From an uncultured Roseateles sp. (lineage in GTDB: Bacteria; Pseudomonadota; Gammaproteobacteria; Burkholderiales; Burkholderiaceae), in assembly GCA_946886855.1 (NCBI GenBank), contig CAMPJJ010000009.1:21970-85969 (forward strand): DNA of 64,000 nt, given 5' to 3'. The position numbers were made by a program, and so were the translations under genes. This document shows positions 58,691 through 64,000 of this stretch, piece after piece (position 1 is the stretch's first letter; each line of letters opens with the position of its first letter). The notes under the pieces were generated by a model, which was given only the letters and a program-made list of their open reading frames with translations, had not been told where the DNA came from and ran no database searches.

Positions 58691-59137
58691 ATGAAGCACT
58701 CTTCCCGCCCCGCCGCCCTGTCCCTGCTGCTGCCCGCCGTGGTGGCCGCCGTCGCGCTGACCGCCTGCGGTCGTGAGGACGATGGCCGCACCGCCGGCCA
58801 GCGCCTGGACGATGGCATCGCCAAGATGGAACAGAAGTCCGAAGCTGCCAAGCAGGACACCGAGCAGGCCATGGACAAGGCCGGCGCCAAGATGGAACGG
58901 GCCGCCGACAAGGCCGGCGCCGCCATCGACGACGCGCAGATCACGACGTCCATCAAGGCCTCGCTCGCCGGCGACCCGAAGCTCAGCGCGCTCGACGTCA
59001 AGGTCGAGACCGAGAAGGGCCACGTGACGCTGGACGGCACCGCGCCGGACCTGGCCTCGCGCGACCGCGCGGGCTCGATGGCCCTGGCGGCCAAGGGCGT
59101 GCAGTCGGTGAACAACCGCATCAAGGTCAACGGCTGA
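58691..59137 (+). CDS. BON-domain lipoprotein, copy 2, with helical linker
   Basis: This is a 148-residue protein. I chose ATG 58691 (MKHSSRPAALSLLLPAVVAAV), a signal peptide ending in lipobox LTACG. Residues about 35-80 are a charged Ala/Lys/Glu helix with repeated DKAGAKMERAADKAGA units. The BON domain follows: DDAQITTSIKASLAGDPKLS, VKVETEKGHVTLDGTAPD and KGVQSVNNRIKV. AAAGGAG lies upstream. A strong terminator follows. It resembles the BON lipoprotein at 55424 only in the BON domain. Confidence 0.92.
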   Translation: MKHSSRPAALSLLLPAVVAAVALTACGREDDGRTAGQRLDDGIAKMEQKSEAAKQDTEQAMDKAGAKMERAADKAGAAIDDAQITTSIKASLAGDPKLSALDVKVETEKGHVTLDGTAPDLASRDRAGSMALAAKGVQSVNNRIKVNG

Positions 59138-59164
59138 TCCCCTCCTCTGCAGCCGTCTGACCGG

Positions 59165-59207
59165 AGCCCCGGATCGCGTCCACCGTGACGCGACCCGGGG
59201 CTTTCTG
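59165..59207 (+). terminator. Rho-independent terminator of BON gene 2
   Basis: AGCCCCGGATCGCGTC and GACGCGACCCGGGGCT form a long stem with one mismatch and a CACCGT loop, followed by TTCTGCT. It lies 28 bases after the stop codon. Confidence 0.88.
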
Positions 59208-59255
59208 CTGGGGAATCCCCGCTGCTTGTCGTATTCGTGTCGATTCGTTAACGCT

Positions 59256-59273
59256 CTTCACGGGGCTGTCATC
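59256..59273 (+). promoter_or_regulatory. Possible Pho box upstream of the phytase-like gene
   Basis: CTTCAC at 59256-59261 and CTGTCAT at 59266-59272 place TTCAC and GTCAT half-sites 11 bases apart. This resembles one unit of the PhoB direct repeat. A weak TAG-type -10 follows at about 59283. The gene starts 87 bases downstream. Confidence 0.3.
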
Positions 59274-59359
59274 GCCAGCCCCTAGCGTGCCGCCCTGTCG
59301 CGTCACGGTTCTGTCGAGGGAAGCCGGGCGCGTCAGTCCTCGAGCCACGAAAGATCGAC

Positions 59360-61522
59360 ATGAAGAAGACGACCGACCGTTCCGCCGCGCGTGCCGCCAT
59401 GCCTGCCAACGCGGTGTTCCGCCGCCTGGGCCTGACCGTGATGACCCTGACCGCCGCGGCCGCCCTGACCGCCTGCAATACCAAGGACAACGATCCCTAC
59501 GTGATCCCCCAGAACGGCGCGGCGATGCAGGCGCAGCTGGTGGATGCGCCGGTCGAGGGCGTCACCTACGCCGCCGCGCCGTCGGGCATCACCGGCAAGA
59601 CGGGCGTGAACGGCGTGTTCACCTGCAAGGCGGGTGACATGGTCGGCTTCAGCGTCGGCAGCGTGGTGCTCGGCAGCGCCACGTGCGCGGCGACGGTCGC
59701 CGCCGCCGACCTGGCCGGGACGGCCGTGCTGACCGAGGCCAAGCTGCAGAACCGCCTGGTGTTCCTGCAGGCGCTGGACGAGGACGACGATCCCACCAAC
59801 GGCATCAAGATCACCGCCGCCGTGCACGACGCGCAGACCAAGGCGCTGGACTTCAGCCTGGCCGCGGCCGACTTCGACAAGGCTTTCGCCGCGCTGCTGC
59901 CGGCCGGTCAGAACGACGTCTACGGCCAGCCGTACGCGGGCCGGACGATGAACGCCAACCGCCGCGCCGCGGCGGTCGAGCACTATGAATCGACGATGGC
60001 CACGCTGCTCGGCAAGACCGAGACCAGCAGCGCCACGCAGGACACGGCGGGCGGCGCGGTCGCGATCACGAAGTTCCAGATCCGCGCGGCCGACAGCCAG
60101 TACGTGCCCTACGAGGGCGGCAACGCCGACGCGAAGAAGGACTTCCCGAAGGGCTTCTACCCGGCGGTCGGCTCCGGCCTGGCCTACAAGGGCAGGAACG
60201 CCGCGGGCGCGCTCGAGTTCTGGGGCATCACCGACCGCGGTCCCAACGGCGACAGCCCCAGCGCACCGCGGCCGGACAACGGTGCCGTCGTCGCCACCAA
60301 GATGTTCCCGGCGCCGAGCTTCGCGCCGTCCATCGGCGTGATCACGCTGGGCAAGGAGGGCGCGGTCATCTCCAGCCTGAATCCGCTGAAGAACCCGAAC
60401 GGCAGCAAGGTCACGGGCCGTCCGCTGCCCTTCGGCGCCGTCGGCAGCAGCGCCGAGGTGCCGCTGGCCGACACGATGAAGTTCGACCCGACCAAGGGCA
60501 ACTTCGACGCGAACGGCCTGGACAGCGAGACCCTGGTCTACGACGACGCGAACAAGGCCTTCTGGACCTCGGACGAGTACGGTCCGTTCATCGTCAAGAT
60601 CGACGCGGCGACCTTCCAGATCATCAAGCGCTACGCGCCGGGCACGGCCGCGGGCAGCCTGCCCGAGGTGCTGAAGAACCGCCGCGCCAACCGCGGCATG
60701 GAAGGCCTGGCGATGGACACCGGCAGCGGCAAGCTGCACGGCTTCCTGCAGAGCCCGATCGATCCGGTGGACAACGCCGGCAAGAGCGTCGAGGCCGTCG
60801 ACAGCGCCGACCTGGACCAGGACGGCAAGAAGGACGACAAGGTCAAGGTGCGCGACTTCGCGCAGTTCGCGCGCTGGATCGAGTTCGATCCGAAGACCGA
60901 GACGTCCAGGCTCTACGCCTATCCGCTGAGCTACCCGCTCGCGGCCAAGGGCGAGAAGTGGGACCGCAACCGCACCGGCAGCGCCAAGCTGGGTGACCTG
61001 GTGGCGCTGGGCAACGGCAAGTTCATCGTCGTGGAGCAGGGCGCCGATGCGACCGGCGCGGTGCGCAACTTCCTGATGCTCGTCGAGCTGCCGGCCGGGG
61101 CGACCGACATCGCCGCGATCGGCATCGAGCTCGAGAAGAACAGCATCGACGGCGTGACCGCGTCGGCGGTGAGCTGGTCCAACGTCGTGAAGCTGAAGAA
61201 GACGGTGCTGCTCGACCTGAACGCCGCCGGCTGGAAGGCCGAGAAGGCCGAAGGTCTGGCGATCGTCGACGGCAGCACGCTGGCGCTGATCAACGACAAC
61301 GACTTCGGCCTGAAGTCGGTGCTGGTCGATGCGAAGGGCAAGGTCGTCGCCGGCGATCCGACCGAGTGCACGGTCGACGTCAACGGCGTGATCGTCCAGG
61401 ACGGCAGCTGCGCGACCGGCGCGGTCCTGTCGCGCGTGACGCGCGGCAACGAGGTCGATCGACTCACGCACCTGTGGCTGTTCAAGTTCTCCAAGGCGCT
61501 CAACAGCTTCAGCGTGCAGTGA
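59360..61522 (+). CDS. Phytase-like (esterase-like activity of phytase) lipoprotein
   Basis: This 720-residue protein has a signal peptide with lipobox LTACN near residue 40. Residues about 50-230 are a separate domain (ITGKTGVNGVFTCKAGDMVGF onward). The C-terminal part (about 240-720) is the phytase-like beta-propeller of PF13449 type, with FWGITDRGPNGDSP, GLDSETLVYDD, FWTSDEYGPFIVKID, NRGMEGLAMD, WIEFDPKTE, FIVVEQG and LALINDNDFG. Such proteins are thought to hydrolyse phytate or phosphate esters at the cell surface. It stands alone behind a possible Pho box. Confidence 0.88.
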   Translation: MKKTTDRSAARAAMPANAVFRRLGLTVMTLTAAAALTACNTKDNDPYVIPQNGAAMQAQLVDAPVEGVTYAAAPSGITGKTGVNGVFTCKAGDMVGFSVGSVVLGSATCAATVAAADLAGTAVLTEAKLQNRLVFLQALDEDDDPTNGIKITAAVHDAQTKALDFSLAAADFDKAFAALLPAGQNDVYGQPYAGRTMNANRRAAAVEHYESTMATLLGKTETSSATQDTAGGAVAITKFQIRAADSQYVPYEGGNADAKKDFPKGFYPAVGSGLAYKGRNAAGALEFWGITDRGPNGDSPSAPRPDNGAVVATKMFPAPSFAPSIGVITLGKEGAVISSLNPLKNPNGSKVTGRPLPFGAVGSSAEVPLADTMKFDPTKGNFDANGLDSETLVYDDANKAFWTSDEYGPFIVKIDAATFQIIKRYAPGTAAGSLPEVLKNRRANRGMEGLAMDTGSGKLHGFLQSPIDPVDNAGKSVEAVDSADLDQDGKKDDKVKVRDFAQFARWIEFDPKTETSRLYAYPLSYPLAAKGEKWDRNRTGSAKLGDLVALGNGKFIVVEQGADATGAVRNFLMLVELPAGATDIAAIGIELEKNSIDGVTASAVSWSNVVKLKKTVLLDLNAAGWKAEKAEGLAIVDGSTLALINDNDFGLKSVLVDAKGKVVAGDPTECTVDVNGVIVQDGSCATGAVLSRVTRGNEVDRLTHLWLFKFSKALNSFSVQ

Positions 61523-61576
61523 GCGCGCTGTGAGCATGCAGTGAGCATGCAGTGAGCAGGCGGTAAGCGGGCGGGG
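61511..61576 (+). repeat. Six head-to-tail 11-bp units across the phytase-like stop codon
   Basis: The units AGCGTGCAGTG, AGCGCGCTGTG, AGCATGCAGTG (twice), AGCAGGCGGTA and AGCGGGCGGGG run from 61511 to 61576. The stop codon TGA (61520-61522) straddles the first unit boundary. The two central copies are identical and the outer ones diverged, which suggests recent slippage expansion. Confidence 0.65.
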
Positions 61577-61696
61577 CGCACGGAACGCCGTGCCGCCCGG
61601 CGCCAAGACGGATCAACCCGAGGTGTCATCCGGCACCCCGCGGCGGCGGGCGCCTGGCGGAGAATGCCCGTCAGCACCCACTCACCGCTGTCGAGC

Positions 61697-63838
61697 ATGA
61701 CCCCTCACCTCCTCGCCCGCACCGCCGCGGCCGCGCTCGTCGCGGCCGTTTCCTTTGGCGCCGCAGCTGACGCCGCCGCGCAGAACGCAGCGTCCGCCAG
61801 CGCGGCAGACGCGGCGAAGCCGGCCACGGCTGCAGCTGCGACGCCCGAAGGACCGCTGGACCAGCTGCCTTACACGCCGAGCCTGGACACCGCCGCCATG
61901 GATCGCAGTGCCGATCCATGTGAAGACCTCTACCAGTACGCCTGCGGCGGCTGGATGGCCGCCAATCCGATCCCGCCGGACCAGGCGCGCTGGTCGGTCT
62001 ACGCCAAGATGGCCAACGAGAACCAGCGCTACCTCTGGGGCATCCTGGACAAGCTCTCGGCCGCCGATCCGCAGCGCAGCGCCAACCAGGTCCGCATGGG
62101 CGACTACTTCGCCGCCTGCATGGACGAGTCCGCCGCCGACCGTCAGGCGCTCGCGCCGCTGCGTCCGCTGCTGTCGCGCATCGATGCGCTGAAGGACCGC
62201 CGTGAATTGCCGGCGCTGCTCGCGGCGCTGCACCTGGCGACCAACAACGAGCGCGTCTTCTTCCACTTCACGTCCGGCCAGGACATGGCCGATTCGACGC
62301 GGGTGATCGCCTTCGCCTACGCCGGCGGCCTGAGCCTTCCCGACCGCGAGTACTACTTCAAGGCCGACGGGAAGTCGCGCGCGCTGCGCGCGCAGTTCAT
62401 CGCCCACGTGGCGCGCAGCTTCGAGCTGCTCGGCGATGCGCCTGAAGCCGCCCGCGCGCAGGCGAAGCAGGTGATGGCCATGGAGACGGCGCTGGCGCGC
62501 GCGTCGCTGAGCCGCGTCGACAAGCGCGATCCCTACAAGGGCTTCCATCCGATGACGGCCGCCGGCCTGCAGGCGCTGACGCCGGGCTTCGACTGGGCCG
62601 CCTACCAGCGCGGGCTGGGCCTGGATCCGCAGGCCGCCTACAACGTGACCGAGCCGGCGTTCTTCAAGGCGTTGTCGAAGGAGTTGCGCCAGCGCGACCT
62701 GGCGCAGCTGCGCAACGCCCTGCGCTGGCAGCTGGTCAGCAGCCAGGCGCCGACGCTGTCCGGCGCGGTGGTATCGGCCAACTTCGAGTTCTTCGGCCAG
62801 ACGCTGCAAGGCGTGCCGCAGCTGAAGGCCCGCTGGAAGCGCTGCGTCGAGCTGGTCGACGCGCAGCTCGGCGAGGCGCTGGGCCAGGAGTTCGTCGCCC
62901 GCAACTTCAGTCCCGACCTGAAGGACAAGACGCTGACGATGACGAAGCAGATCGAGGACGCGATGGCCGCGCGCATCCAGTCGCTGGGCTGGATGAGCGC
63001 GACGACGAAGCAGCGCGCGGTGGAAAAGCTCCACGCGATCGTCAACAAGATCGGCTACCCGGACCGCTGGCGCGACTACGGCGCGCTGACGGTGGCGCGC
63101 GACGATTTCGCCGGCAACGTGATGCGCGGCAACGGCTTCGAACTCAAGCGCCAGCTGGCGAAGATCGGCAAGCCGCTGGACCGCGGCGAATGGGGCATGA
63201 CGCCGCAGACGGTCAATGCGTATTACGACGCGCAGATGAACGACATCAATTTCCCCGCCGGCGTGCTGCAGGCGCCGCTCTTCGATCCGAAGCTGGACGA
63301 CGCGCCGAACTACGGCAACACCGGCGGCACGATCGGGCATGAGCTCATCCACGGCTTCGACGACGAAGGCCGGCAGTTCGATGCCAAGGGCAACCTGCGC
63401 GACTGGTGGACGAAGAAGGACGGTCAGGCCTTCGAGCAGCGCGCCGCCTGCGTGGCGAAGCAGTACGCGCAGTATGTGGTCGTCGACGACATCCGCATCA
63501 ACAGCAAGCTGACGCTGGGCGAGGACCTCGCCGACCTCGGCGGCCTGGTGCTGGCGCACGCGGCGTGGAAGGCCCAGATCGCGGACATGTCCCCCAAGCC
63601 CGCCGACCGCGACGGACTGACGCCGGAGCAACGCTTCTTCGTCGGCTTCGCGCAGTGGGACTGCAGCCACGCCCGACCCGAATATGCGCGCGTGCATGCC
63701 TTGACCGACCCGCATTCACCGGGACGCTACCGGATCAACGGCGTCGCGGTGAACATGCCGGAGTTCGAGCAGGCCTTCCGCTGCAAGCCCGGGCAGAAGA
63801 TGGTGAAGCCGGACGCGGAGCGCTGCCGGGTGTGGTGA
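61697..63838 (+). CDS. pepO: M13-family metallopeptidase (neprilysin/PepO-like), exported
   Basis: This is a 713-residue protein. I chose ATG 61697 (MTPHLLARTAAAALVAAV), a signal peptide, followed by an Ala-rich linker. The N-terminal M13 domain starts DRSADPCEDLYQYACGGWM. The catalytic region has GGTIGHELIHGFDDEGRQFD (HExxH) and LTLGEDLADLGGL, which supplies the third zinc ligand Glu. NAYYDAQMNDINFPAGVLQAP is the substrate-binding Asn region, and the family-typical CRVW closes the protein. It cleaves oligopeptides on the amino side of hydrophobic residues, in the periplasm. Confidence 0.95.
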   Translation: MTPHLLARTAAAALVAAVSFGAAADAAAQNAASASAADAAKPATAAAATPEGPLDQLPYTPSLDTAAMDRSADPCEDLYQYACGGWMAANPIPPDQARWSVYAKMANENQRYLWGILDKLSAADPQRSANQVRMGDYFAACMDESAADRQALAPLRPLLSRIDALKDRRELPALLAALHLATNNERVFFHFTSGQDMADSTRVIAFAYAGGLSLPDREYYFKADGKSRALRAQFIAHVARSFELLGDAPEAARAQAKQVMAMETALARASLSRVDKRDPYKGFHPMTAAGLQALTPGFDWAAYQRGLGLDPQAAYNVTEPAFFKALSKELRQRDLAQLRNALRWQLVSSQAPTLSGAVVSANFEFFGQTLQGVPQLKARWKRCVELVDAQLGEALGQEFVARNFSPDLKDKTLTMTKQIEDAMAARIQSLGWMSATTKQRAVEKLHAIVNKIGYPDRWRDYGALTVARDDFAGNVMRGNGFELKRQLAKIGKPLDRGEWGMTPQTVNAYYDAQMNDINFPAGVLQAPLFDPKLDDAPNYGNTGGTIGHELIHGFDDEGRQFDAKGNLRDWWTKKDGQAFEQRAACVAKQYAQYVVVDDIRINSKLTLGEDLADLGGLVLAHAAWKAQIADMSPKPADRDGLTPEQRFFVGFAQWDCSHARPEYARVHALTDPHSPGRYRINGVAVNMPEFEQAFRCKPGQKMVKPDAERCRVW

Positions 63839-63884
63839 GTCTGTTTTTTCGGCGAACCAGAGGGGTTTGCCCCGGCAACTGAAG

Positions 63885-63931
63885 CATCGGCCCGGCCGCG
63901 CACTGCGGGCCGGGCCGATGTCTTTCAACTT
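63885..63931 (+). terminator. Rho-independent terminator of the M13 peptidase gene
   Basis: The perfect 13-bp stem CATCGGCCCGGCC (63885-63897) and GGCCGGGCCGATG (63908-63920) has a 10-base loop, followed by TCTTTCAACTT. Confidence 0.9.
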
Positions 63932-64000
63932 CGCCTCTTCCCAGCACGTCGCCCACCATGCCTCCCCCCATTCCGCCCCGCGCCTTCCCGCCCGCGACAC

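Noticed and set aside
61682..63715. A 677-codon minus-strand frame opposite the M13 peptidase gene
   Set aside because: The plus strand carries HExxH and all family motifs; the minus frame is Arg/His/Gln-rich without domains.
63958..64000. ATG at 63958 that could begin a gene leaving the window
   Set aside because: Only 14 codons are visible, very Pro-rich, with no ribosome-binding site; too little to call.
1..64000. CRISPR arrays, insertion sequences, prophage genes, tRNA or rRNA genes
   Set aside because: I looked for regularly spaced repeats, transposase motifs, phage proteins and tRNA-like folds by eye and found none. A tRNAscan or ISfinder run would be more sensitive.

Overview
The window is GC-rich (roughly two thirds G+C), gene-dense and free of insertion sequences, phage genes, tRNA/rRNA genes or CRISPR arrays. 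Gene content and protein style (a Burkholderia-type QueE with a Cx14Cx2C cluster motif, DUF2242, many CysB-family and sulfate genes, a large kinase-like/ATPase/GGDEF protein) suggest a betaproteobacterium of the order Burkholderiales, probably near Roseateles/Mitsuaria/Rubrivivax. The taxonomy is inference from protein content only.

Layout. 0-7 kb: an FAD-linked oxidase running off the left edge, a PduO-type cobalamin adenosyltransferase, a WYL regulator, an HNH-like protein, a GNAT-AbrB-PIN operon, and a DEDDh exonuclease paired with a MazG-like pyrophosphohydrolase. 7-9.5 kb: a queD-queE operon for 7-deazaguanine synthesis, in which QueD is a three-domain fusion. It is flanked on both sides by two matching AT-rich, DnaA-box-containing elements that look like replication origins. 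9.5-21 kb: an S1/P1 nuclease, a molbindin, a small hydrolase, an SRPBCC protein, a ScsB/DsbD-like reductase with a redoxin, and a 1806-residue pseudokinase-ATPase-GAF-PAS-GGDEF protein.

21-48 kb is a sulfur and nutrient region. It holds two sulfate-binding proteins, the cysTWA permease, two CysB-family regulators, two paralogous solute-binding-like proteins (TIGR02285 type), a TonB-dependent receptor, a TauD-like dioxygenase with a taurine/sulfonate-type ABC transporter, a VapBC locus with an extra VapB-like ORF, an amino-acid-type ABC transporter without a local ATPase, an isopenicillin-N-synthase-like oxygenase, and a cystathionine beta-synthase/gamma-lyase operon. The motif ATAAGCAA recurs upstream of several of these genes and may be a shared CysB-family site.

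48-64 kb: an NhaR-type regulator, a Bax-inhibitor-1 membrane protein, a GNAT, a Gfo/Idh/MocA oxidoreductase, an M3 peptidase, a cluster of envelope lipoproteins (DUF2242 and two BON-domain proteins) around a CHASE3 histidine kinase, a NarL-type regulator and a stand-alone receiver, then a phytase-like lipoprotein and an M13 (PepO-type) peptidase. Operons are compact, with repeated 4-bp ATGA overlaps.

The observations most worth checking are the twin origin-like elements around queDE, the triple QueD fusion, the shared ATAAGCAA motif, and the paired TTGT-N3-ACAA operators in front of the BON/two-component cluster.
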